DNA of 5,102 nt, from assembly GCA_011620445.1 (NCBI GenBank), contig WOZB01000291.1, positions 4,884 to 9,985 of the forward strand, in the 5' to 3' direction. A program made the position numbers and the translations under genes. Origin of the DNA: Anaerolineaceae bacterium. Lineage in GTDB: Bacteria > Chloroflexota > Anaerolineae > Anaerolineales > Anaerolineaceae. A model generated the notes under the pieces. That model ran no database searches and was not told where the DNA came from. It was given only the letters and a program-made list of their open reading frames with translations. Below, one piece after another: positions 1 through 5,102 of this stretch. The stretch's first letter is position 1, and the number at the start of each line of letters is the position of its first letter.

Positions 1-81
1 ATCGTAAACACAGGTGACGAAATTCTAAAATTTATCTGGATTTATTCACCCCAGTTGGCAAGCCAGCGTATTCAAAAGTAA
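1..81 (+). CDS. C-terminal end of a probable cupin-domain protein (5' truncated by window edge)
   Basis: The first reading frame is open from base 1 to a TAA at 79-81 and gives 26 residues. It contains NTGDE followed by a hydrophobic strand (LKFIWIYSP). This resembles the closing beta strands of small cupins, where an N-T-G-D-E-x-L turn precedes a last strand ending in an aromatic or Ser and Pro. The stop lies 16 bp before the ATG at 98, with the next gene's Shine-Dalgarno in between, so the two genes are probably co-transcribed. If it is a cupin, it could be a sugar-binding, isomerase or regulatory partner of the cyclitol genes downstream, but the metal-binding part lies outside the window and no function can be assigned. 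The call rests on one short motif. Confidence 0.55.
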   Translation: MVNTGDEILKFIWIYSPQLASQRIQK

Positions 82-97
82 ATAAGAGGAGAATTTT

Positions 98-1063
98 ATG
101 TCAAATTGGCAGTTACCACCCCAGGGCGGGCATATGGATAAGCCCTCCAAGATTTATTACCAGACGATGACTAAGTTGGAAATTGAAAATCGGCTCAAGG
201 AAAACGATTTCTTGATTATCCCTGTTGGTTCCACCGAAAATCACGGCAATGCCGGCCCCACCGGTGAAGATACGTTTATTGTTACCCGCATTGCTGAAAT
301 GGTTGCCGAGCGCACCGGCTGCACCGTGGCGGAGCCAGTTTGGTACGGGTCTCATCCCTTCCACCACATCGGCCAGCCGCTGACGGTGCCATTGCCCGAC
401 CAGGTGTTCATTGACTTTTTACGCGCGATTATTACCGGCTTCTGGAACTCCGGCTTCCGCAAACAAATCTTCATCAGCCTGCATGGCCAGGAATACTCCC
501 TGCCGGTTGCCCTCCAGGAATGGGGAAAACGCTACCAGGTGCCGGCGATGCTTTATTTCATTGATTTGCCGCGTGTGATGGGGCAGACCCTGATGGATAA
601 AGCGCATGGCGGCCCCTACAACCGACCTTTCCAGCACGCTTGCGAAGCAGAGCAATCCATTTCGCTGGCACTATTCCCCGAGCTTTGCGATATGGAACAC
701 GCCCAAGACACAAACCCGCACGGCTTCCTGCCTGCTGGGCATGTTGACCGCGGTGGCGATATCTATGGCTACCCGATCCCTGGTCATTGCGCGGTTGGGA
801 ATGTTGGCATCGAATGCGTCACGACACCTGAGGGCGTCCTAGGGCATGCCACTGAAGCGGACCCAGCCAAAGCAACAGCCTCTATTGAGAAGGTGTGTGA
901 TTACCTGGTGAAATTGATGCACGATGCGCTCGAAGTCTTCCCCGTCGGTCAACTACCACCCGCCGAGCTGATGAGCCAGCGCGATCCTGCACTTATTGCC
1001 GATCTACTGAAGGGACCCACCCATGGCGGCAAGCATATCTATACCCTGGGTTGGCCAACTTAA
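98..1063 (+). CDS. iolN: Creatininase-superfamily hydrolase, probable 3-dehydro-scyllo-inosose hydrolase (IolN-like)
   Basis: A 321-residue protein of the creatininase/amidohydrolase fold. Probable metal ligands are E47 and H49 (STENHG), D58 (GED, nine residues after H49 as in the family), H129 (SLHGQE, in place of the usual NGHGGN) and E183 (HACEAEQS, in place of HAGExETS). The family core is about 250 residues; this protein adds a C-terminal extension including HVDRGGDIYGYPIP and a VGQLPPAE segment. The STENHGNAGPTGED and EPVWYGSHPFHH segments resemble, from memory, the branch named 3-dehydro-scyllo-inosose hydrolase. That enzyme cleaves a C-C bond in the diketo-inositol ring to give 5-dehydro-L-gluconate, in the cytoplasm. 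The start at 98 is supported by AGAGGAG at 85-91 with a 6-nt spacer. An in-frame Met13 has no comparable site. The neighbouring dehydrogenases and epimerase agree with this role. Alternatives are another creatininase-type amidohydrolase or lactonase. Confidence 0.75.
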   Translation: MSNWQLPPQGGHMDKPSKIYYQTMTKLEIENRLKENDFLIIPVGSTENHGNAGPTGEDTFIVTRIAEMVAERTGCTVAEPVWYGSHPFHHIGQPLTVPLPDQVFIDFLRAIITGFWNSGFRKQIFISLHGQEYSLPVALQEWGKRYQVPAMLYFIDLPRVMGQTLMDKAHGGPYNRPFQHACEAEQSISLALFPELCDMEHAQDTNPHGFLPAGHVDRGGDIYGYPIPGHCAVGNVGIECVTTPEGVLGHATEADPAKATASIEKVCDYLVKLMHDALEVFPVGQLPPAELMSQRDPALIADLLKGPTHGGKHIYTLGWPT

Positions 1064-1097
1064 ATCAAAGGTATAGCGGAGATCGAAGGAAGAGAAC

Positions 1098-2135
1098 ATG
1101 AAATCATTAGTCTACTATGGCCCGCAAGACTTACGCCTGGAAGAGCGACCCATCCCTACTCCCAAAAAAGGGGAAGTTCTCGTCAAAGTGCATGCTGTCT
1201 CAGTCTGCGGGTCTGATTTAGGCGCGTATAGACTTCCGGAAGTCTCGGACCGCTGGGCTCCTCCGCTTGTCTTGGGGCATGAATTCTCTGGTGAGATTGC
1301 AGCCCTGGGCGAGGGCGTTGAGAATTTCAAGCTTGGGCAGGCCGTAACTGCCAACCCGATCCTTTACTGCGGAGAATGTTTTTACTGCAAACGCGGGCTG
1401 ATTAACCTTTGCACGAACCGCCAAAGCCTGGGCACAACGATTGGGGGAGCCGGGCAAGACGGCGCGATGCAAGAGTACATGACAATCCGAGCCTCAGCCC
1501 TCATCCCATTAATGAAAGGCGTTAGTTACATCCAGGGTGCCCTGCTTGAACCCCTGGCGGTCTCGCTGGTGGCAGCCAGGAATGGCGATTTTGGAGATGG
1601 CGAAAGAGTGGCCATCATCGGGGCGGGACCCATCGGTTTGATGATCCTGAGTTTTTTGAAGGCTGCTGGTAATAAGGAGGTCTACATTTCTGATCTCCTG
1701 CCTTCGCGTCTGCAGAAAGCCATCCAATTAGGCGCAGATGAAGCCATTTCGGGGCATGACGATGTTGTCAAAGCCGTCAAGGAGCTCACAGATGGGATCG
1801 GCGTTGACCGGGTAATCATCGCCGCGGGTGCACCAGGCGTGATGGAAGATGCCATAAAGATGGTGCGCAGCGGAGGGCGGATTGTGCTGGTAGCCCTCAT
1901 CCACCATAAAGCTGAAATGGAACTTTTACCAATCGTTACCCGGCAGATTTCCATCCTGGGCAGTTACATGTTTACTACCGAGATGCAGGATGTGATGCAG
2001 ATGATCGCTGATAAAAACCTGAACGTTGATGGGCTGGTTTCTTCCACTTACCCACTCGAAAATGGAAAGGAAATTTTCGACCTCCTATGCGGCCCCACTT
2101 GCGATAAGGTAAAGATCATCCTGACCAATGACTGA
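1098..2135 (+). CDS. Zinc-dependent medium-chain alcohol/polyol dehydrogenase (first of a tandem pair)
   Basis: A 345-residue, complete MDR-family dehydrogenase of the threonine/sorbitol dehydrogenase type. The N-terminal GroES-like domain (about 1-155) has catalytic zinc ligands C37 (VCGSD), H61-E62 (GHEF) and E151 (LLEPLA), plus a four-cysteine structural zinc lobe at C91, C94, C97 and C105. The Rossmann domain follows with GAGPIG at 175-180, and D199 ends the second strand, which favours NAD(H) over NADP(H). It should oxidise a secondary hydroxyl of a polyol, cyclitol or sugar acid to a ketone. AAGGAAGAG at 1086-1094 supports the ATG, and the gene follows the iolN-like gene by 34 bp. An oxidation of inositol or scyllo-inosose is inferred from context. 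The symbol iolM is withheld because the protein looks like a generic 345-residue MDR and cannot be separated from sorbitol, threonine or galactitol dehydrogenase relatives. Confidence 0.9.
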   Translation: MKSLVYYGPQDLRLEERPIPTPKKGEVLVKVHAVSVCGSDLGAYRLPEVSDRWAPPLVLGHEFSGEIAALGEGVENFKLGQAVTANPILYCGECFYCKRGLINLCTNRQSLGTTIGGAGQDGAMQEYMTIRASALIPLMKGVSYIQGALLEPLAVSLVAARNGDFGDGERVAIIGAGPIGLMILSFLKAAGNKEVYISDLLPSRLQKAIQLGADEAISGHDDVVKAVKELTDGIGVDRVIIAAGAPGVMEDAIKMVRSGGRIVLVALIHHKAEMELLPIVTRQISILGSYMFTTEMQDVMQMIADKNLNVDGLVSSTYPLENGKEIFDLLCGPTCDKVKIILTND

Positions 2136-2196
2136 TGCAAACCTACTTATGAACTGCTGTTTATTGAATTGCTTGCCAAGAAGAATGAGGAGTTGA

Positions 2197-3228
2197 ATGA
2201 AAGCATTAGTTTTTCATGGAGCCAAAGATATTCGCTATGAAGATGTTGAAACGCCAAGCCCTAAGAACGGCGAGGTTTTGGTCAAAGTAGAAGCCGTCTC
2301 AATTTGCGGGTCTGACCTGGCCGGCTATAAAGGCGGCAACACGATGCGGGTGGCCCCTCTGATCATGGGCCACGAGTTCGCAGGTGTGGTGGCAGGGCTT
2401 GGAGAAGGCGTTACAACCGCAAAATTGGGCGACAAAGTGGGGGTCTATACCAACCTTTTCTGCGGCTACTGCCCGGCATGCAAGGCAGGCTTGACCAATG
2501 TCTGCGAGAATCGGCGCATCATCGGTACAACCATGCCAGGAGGCGCTTATGACGGGGCCATGGCTGAATACCTGGTGGCACCCGTCGGAAAATTGCTGCC
2601 ACTCTCTGGAAAACGTTCATTTTCTGAATATGCCCTGGCGGAACCGCTCTCAACAGGATTGCGGGCAGTCAGATTGGCAGGGGATGTCAAGGGGAAAACC
2701 GTAGCTGTGATCGGCTGCGGTCCAATCGGGCTATTAACCATTATGGTGCTTAAGCATGCTGGCGCGAAGATCATCGCGGCTATGGATGTGGTTGATAAAC
2801 GTCTGACGATGGCAATGCAGTGTGGTGCCACGCACACCATCAACAGCAAAGATGACGTTCCTGCTTTTACCCGTCAGTTGACCGACGGCGCGGGCATGGA
2901 TATCGTGTTTGATTGCGTCGGCGCACAGGCAACAATCAACCTGGGGGCGGATATCGTTCGTCTTGGCGGCAAAGTGATTTGGGTAGGCCTTGCCCAGCCC
3001 AAAATTGAATTTGAATTCAAACATGCTGCCGTCAAAGAGCTAACCTTCCAAAGCGTTTATTTGTACATAACAGAGATGGAGGAAGGCCTGGATCTGATCG
3101 AATCCGGCGACATCGACGTGAAGCAGATCATTACCTCTGAATATCCGATGAGTGAAGGACCGAGAATTTTCGCGGAACTTGCTTCTGGGAATTCTGATGA
3201 GATCAAGGTGATTCTTAAGAATGAATAA
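2197..3228 (+). CDS. Zinc-dependent medium-chain alcohol/polyol dehydrogenase (second of a tandem pair)
   Basis: A 343-residue MDR dehydrogenase paralogous to the gene just upstream: 26 of the first 41 residues are identical without gaps, and the C-termini (KVKIILTND and EIKVILKNE) also match. All expected ligands are present: catalytic C37, H59-E60 and E149; structural C89, C92, C95 and C103. The dinucleotide motif is GCGPIG at 173-178, with D197 at the end of the second strand pointing to NAD(H). The Shine-Dalgarno GAGGAG (2187-2192) stands only 4 nt from the ATG, a rather short spacer. The 61-bp gap from the previous gene shows no clear promoter or terminator. The 3' end overlaps the epimerase gene by 8 bp. 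Keeping two intact, diverged copies suggests two different oxidation or reduction steps in one pathway; the substrates cannot be read from sequence. Confidence 0.9.
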   Translation: MKALVFHGAKDIRYEDVETPSPKNGEVLVKVEAVSICGSDLAGYKGGNTMRVAPLIMGHEFAGVVAGLGEGVTTAKLGDKVGVYTNLFCGYCPACKAGLTNVCENRRIIGTTMPGGAYDGAMAEYLVAPVGKLLPLSGKRSFSEYALAEPLSTGLRAVRLAGDVKGKTVAVIGCGPIGLLTIMVLKHAGAKIIAAMDVVDKRLTMAMQCGATHTINSKDDVPAFTRQLTDGAGMDIVFDCVGAQATINLGADIVRLGGKVIWVGLAQPKIEFEFKHAAVKELTFQSVYLYITEMEEGLDLIESGDIDVKQIITSEYPMSEGPRIFAELASGNSDEIKVILKNE

Positions 3229-4063
3229 CCACGAGAAAAGAGGTTGTCACTTGCACCCCAGGCTTAGTTTCTTTGGTTTTAGCAAAGATATCGAAGCCAT
3301 CGCGTCTGCTGGTTATGATTGCATTGAAATGCACATGCACGAAATTATGGGTATGGACCAGGATGCTTTCTCGACGTTGAAATTAAAACTGGCTGACTGC
3401 CCCATTGTTTGTGAGGTGCTCGACAACCCCATCCCCCTTGACAAGGTAATCGCCGATGAAAGCTTTGACCTGGATTTTTACCGTGCCTATCTTGAAAAAG
3501 GTGCGGAACGCGCTGCCCAATTGGGTGTAAAGTTTTATGTTTTCGGTAACGGCCGAACGCGCAGTTTGCCTGTGGAAGGCGACATTCAGGCTGCAAAAGA
3601 GAAGAATCTCACTTTTATGCGCATGCTCGCGGAAATCGCTGCCAAGCGCAGCATCACTGTTTTGATTGAACCTTTAGCGCCAAGAGTCTCAAATGTGGTC
3701 CAAAGTATTCCTGAAGCGCTTGATTACATTGCTGAAATTGGCAAACCCAACATGGATACCTTCCTGGATTACCGCTGGTTTGTTGACCGCCAGCATCCAT
3801 ACAGCATGATCGAGGAATTCGCAGATCATATCCGCCATGTGCACATCGACAACCCGCTCACGCCCTTCCCGCAAAGGGTAATTCCCAAGGTGGATGACGG
3901 CAATGACTATACCCCATTCTTCGATGCTCTGCAAAAAATCGACTATCAAGGGATTATTTCCATTGAGGCCAATACTTTTACAGATTTTACCCAGGACCTG
4001 CGTGACGGGCTCAAATTCTTTGAGGTATATGGCATTTGCGGAAAGTTGGAAAAATCGGGATGA
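3221..4063 (+). CDS. TIM-barrel sugar isomerase/epimerase (xylose isomerase-like; IolO/tagatose-3-epimerase type)
   Basis: A 280-residue protein of the AP-endonuclease-2/xylose isomerase-like barrel family, a typical length. Four probable metal ligands fall where D-tagatose/D-psicose 3-epimerases have theirs: E150 (VLIEPL), D183 (TFLDYR), H208 (HVHIDNP) and E249 (ISIEAN). A conserved-looking FGNGRTRSLP loop lies at 108-117. It should interconvert ketose or keto-acid epimers with a divalent metal in the cytoplasm. Beside an IolN-like hydrolase, the attractive role is that of IolO, turning 5-dehydro-L-gluconate into D-tagaturonate; IolE, IolI or another epimerase activity remains possible. The ATG overlaps the dehydrogenase gene by 8 bp (ATGAATAA), which suggests coupled translation. 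A TTG at 3251 has a better Shine-Dalgarno and would remove ten unremarkable residues, so the start is uncertain. Confidence 0.85.
   Translation: MNNHEKRGCHLHPRLSFFGFSKDIEAIASAGYDCIEMHMHEIMGMDQDAFSTLKLKLADCPIVCEVLDNPIPLDKVIADESFDLDFYRAYLEKGAERAAQLGVKFYVFGNGRTRSLPVEGDIQAAKEKNLTFMRMLAEIAAKRSITVLIEPLAPRVSNVVQSIPEALDYIAEIGKPNMDTFLDYRWFVDRQHPYSMIEEFADHIRHVHIDNPLTPFPQRVIPKVDDGNDYTPFFDALQKIDYQGIISIEANTFTDFTQDLRDGLKFFEVYGICGKLEKSG
3239..3253 (+). promoter_or_regulatory. Alternative ribosome binding site and TTG start for the epimerase gene
   Basis: AGAGG at 3239-3243 is followed after 7 nt by an in-frame TTG at 3251-3253, giving a protein that begins at Leu11 (read as Met, then HPRLSFFGF). The first barrel strand (RLSFFGF) starts right after it, as expected for this family. 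The upstream ATG at 3221 has only AAGGTG at 3205-3210 with a 10-nt spacer, but gains from overlap with the preceding stop codon. Both starts are possible; the site favours the shorter protein slightly. Confidence 0.4.
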
Positions 4064-4069
4064 ATAAAA

Positions 4070-4099
4070 GGAAAAGTTTTGTCGCAACGGCGGTTTTCT
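4070..4099 (+). terminator. Weak hairpin with U-rich tail after the epimerase gene
   Basis: Seven bases after the epimerase stop, GAAAA (4071-4075) can pair with TTTTC (4094-4098), enclosing a short inner stem CGC/GCG (4083-4085 with 4090-4092) around the loop AACG. Alternatively, the inner stem GTCGC/GCGGT (with two G-U pairs) is followed directly by a TTTCTC tail, as in an intrinsic terminator. Position at an operon end fits, but the stem is short and GC-poor, so termination may be partial or Rho-dependent. Confidence 0.3.
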
Positions 4100-4363
4100 C
4101 ACCCAATATTTAATAATCGCTGCTGCAATTCTTGAGGCACTTTAACAAAATAGTTTTTACGGGGAACTGATTGCGAAATTGGCGTATTCACAGCTTGGTT
4201 TTCGCACCCAGTTTTATCGAACCGTTAGGGCAAAATCAAATATCTGGCATGTCGGGTTAGAGGATTATGCGATTTTAGAAAAGGGTCATAGAAGAAACAC
4301 AGACTCTTTTACCATAAGAACCCAGGCGCCATTTCCTAGCGGAAAAAGTGCAATAGCGTCAAC

Positions 4364-4372
4364 AAAGGAGGT
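4364..4372 (+). promoter_or_regulatory. Orphan Shine-Dalgarno-like sequence (AAAGGAGGT)
   Basis: AAAGGAGGT is an almost complete complement of the 16S rRNA 3' end and is stronger than the binding site of any gene in the window. No ATG, GTG or TTG opens a usable frame at normal distance. Five bases after AAGGAGG lies ATA (4377-4379), which would open a 14-codon frame (INKYFVVGNLGVHR) ending in TAA at 4419-4421. It could be the relic or leader of a short peptide, a ribosome standby site, or chance. Confidence 0.35.
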
Positions 4373-4392
4373 CTCGATAAATAAATATTTCG

Positions 4393-4422
4393 TTGTTGGT
4401 AATTTAGGCGTACATCGATAAA
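4393..4422 (+). promoter_or_regulatory. Weak sigma-70-like promoter candidate for the ABC receptor gene
   Basis: TTGTTG at 4393-4398 and GATAAA at 4417-4422 are separated by 18 bp. Each matches its consensus hexamer at four positions. Transcription would start near 4430, leaving a leader of about 20 nt that contains the AAGGAGA ribosome site at 4440-4446. The match is modest and could be chance in AT-rich DNA. Confidence 0.2.
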
Positions 4423-4452
4423 AGAGTTTCAAAATAGCTAAGGAGAGAAAGA

Positions 4453-5102
4453 ATGACACGTAAATTGTTTTTGGCTTTGCTAGTAGTTGCACTCGCTGTT
4501 TCGGCGTGTGCACCTGCCGCAACACCGGTACCCGCACCGGTAAACACTGAACCACCTACCAAGGTAGAAGCTCCCGTGGAGCCTACTGCCGCTCCCGCAG
4601 TCGTGGAAGCACCCACCGCCGCACCAGTTACTTGCGAGAAACCATTGAATCTCGCGATTATTGGCGCGATGACCGGAACCAGCGCCTCTCTCGGAGAGTG
4701 GATGGTCCGCGGTGTTACACTGGCTGTTGAAGAGAAGAATGCCGCCGGCGGCATCAAGGGCTGCCCAATCAACATCAAGGTTTTTGATGACACCGGAGAC
4801 CCAACCACTTCTGTAAGTGTTGCTCAGAAGGTTATCGCTGAAGAAGATGTCATTGCGGCGTGGGCGACCACCAACAGCAGCTGCGTTCTGGCGGATCTGC
4901 CGCTCTTCCAGGAAGCCAAGATACCTCAATTCACCTTCGGCACTAATGTTGCGATTACAGCTCAAGGCAGCCCCTATATTTTCCGTTCCTGCCCCGCTGG
5001 TCCCGCATTTGAAAAACCGATCATAGAATATTTGACGGGTCAGGGTCTTACCAAGTTCGCGATCATCGGTGACAACACTGCCTACGGCAAGGGCGAAGCT
5101 GA
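4453..5102 (+). CDS. ABC transporter substrate-binding lipoprotein, leucine/amide-binding (Peripla_BP_6) type; 3' truncated by window edge
   Basis: The visible 216 residues begin with a lipoprotein signal: Lys/Arg at 3-4, a hydrophobic stretch 5-18 and lipobox VSAC with the lipidated Cys at 19. A flexible linker rich in Pro, Ala, Thr and Glu spans about 20-60. The periplasmic-binding fold then starts at LNLAIIGAMTG (65-75) and continues through GVTLAVEEKNAAGGIKG (87-103), a DDTGDP turn (112-117), a TNSSCVLADLP segment (140-150) and SPYIFRSCPAG (173-183), all typical of LivJ/HAAT-family receptors. Cys61 and Cys104 flank the first strands and might form a disulfide. The start is supported by AAGGAGA at 4440-4446. 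The protein is anchored outside the membrane and hands a ligand to an ABC permease presumably encoded beyond the window. Relatives bind branched-chain amino acids, amides, urea or aromatic acids; binding a cyclitol here would be inference from neighbourhood only. Confidence 0.9.
   Translation, partial: MTRKLFLALLVVALAVSACAPAATPVPAPVNTEPPTKVEAPVEPTAAPAVVEAPTAAPVTCEKPLNLAIIGAMTGTSASLGEWMVRGVTLAVEEKNAAGGIKGCPINIKVFDDTGDPTTSVSVAQKVIAEEDVIAAWATTNSSCVLADLPLFQEAKIPQFTFGTNVAITAQGSPYIFRSCPAGPAFEKPIIEYLTGQGLTKFAIIGDNTAYGKGEA

Larger units (their letters stand above)
4064..4452. other. 389-bp intergenic region between the catabolic cluster and the ABC receptor gene
   Basis: This AT-richer spacer holds no gene that can be supported. 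The longest open frame, 4179-4421 on the + strand, starts at TTG without a properly spaced Shine-Dalgarno, gives an 80-residue product with no recognisable domain, and is not counted. Visible elements are a weak hairpin just after the epimerase stop, a near-perfect but orphan Shine-Dalgarno at 4364-4372, a direct repeat TCGATAAA at 4374-4381 and 4415-4422, and a weak promoter-like pair just before the receptor gene. The size of the gap suggests a transcript boundary with a long leader or regulatory region. No riboswitch or structured RNA family was recognised. Confidence 0.6.

Noticed and set aside
20..33. Inverted repeat AAATT-CTAA-AATTT as a possible operator
   Set aside because: It lies inside the coding tail of the cupin-like gene and is short and AT-rich, so chance is the simpler explanation.
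56..65. Short palindrome TGGC-AA-GCCA upstream of the hydrolase gene
   Set aside because: The arms are only 4 bp, it falls within coding sequence, and no second copy supports a regulator site.
2136..2196. 61-bp gap between the two dehydrogenase genes as a possible promoter or terminator
   Set aside because: No hexamer pair with suitable spacing and no stable hairpin with a T tract can be seen; it holds only the Shine-Dalgarno of the next gene.
3689..4102. 137-residue open frame on the - strand
   Set aside because: It lies almost wholly antisense to the epimerase gene, whose metal ligands and barrel motifs are intact; the reverse product shows no recognisable family.
4179..4421. 80-residue open frame on the + strand in the intergenic region
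   Set aside because: It begins at TTG with no properly placed Shine-Dalgarno, its product shows no recognisable fold or motif, and the region is AT-rich non-coding in character. Only its last 14 codons are discussed, because of the orphan ribosome site.
4404..4965. Long open frames on the - strand opposite the receptor gene
   Set aside because: They lie antisense to a clear lipoprotein gene; their Ala/Gly/Thr-rich and Cys/Arg-rich products mirror the Pro/Ala-rich linker codons and carry no domain.

Overview
The window most resembles a moderate-GC anaerobic bacterium, probably of the phylum Chloroflexota (Anaerolineae-like). The main hint is the lipoprotein at the right edge: its lipobox is followed by a long linker rich in Pro, Ala, Thr and Glu, a style common in that group. 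This placement is an inference; the sequence carries no rRNA or other taxonomic marker.

All recognisable genes lie on the + strand. Positions 1-81 are the last 26 codons of a gene whose end looks like a cupin C-terminus. A compact cluster follows: a creatininase-superfamily hydrolase resembling 3-dehydro-scyllo-inosose hydrolase IolN (98-1063), two related zinc-dependent medium-chain dehydrogenases (1098-2135 and 2197-3228), and a TIM-barrel sugar isomerase/epimerase (3221-4063). Gaps are 16, 34 and 61 bp, and the last pair overlaps by 8 bp, so these genes are probably one transcript that starts upstream of the window. A 389-bp non-coding stretch separates them from a leucine-binding-protein-type ABC solute receptor (4453 to the right edge, truncated), which may start its own transcript.

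Read together, the cluster fits an oxidative/hydrolytic route for a cyclitol such as inositol. Zinc dehydrogenases would oxidise ring hydroxyls to a diketo-inositol, the IolN-like enzyme would hydrolyse a C-C bond and open the ring to a keto-hexonate, and the TIM-barrel enzyme would epimerise that acid towards hexuronate metabolism. This parallels the IolG-IolM-IolN-IolO pathway known from Thermotoga maritima. Here, however, two tandem paralogous MDR enzymes are present and no GFO/IDH/MocA-type IolG is seen inside the window. The IolN assignment is the firmest step; substrates of the dehydrogenases, the epimerase and the transporter are inferred from context.

No mobile element, CRISPR array, tRNA or rRNA was recognised. 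The least explained piece is the 4064-4452 spacer, which holds a near-perfect Shine-Dalgarno sequence with no conventional start codon behind it.
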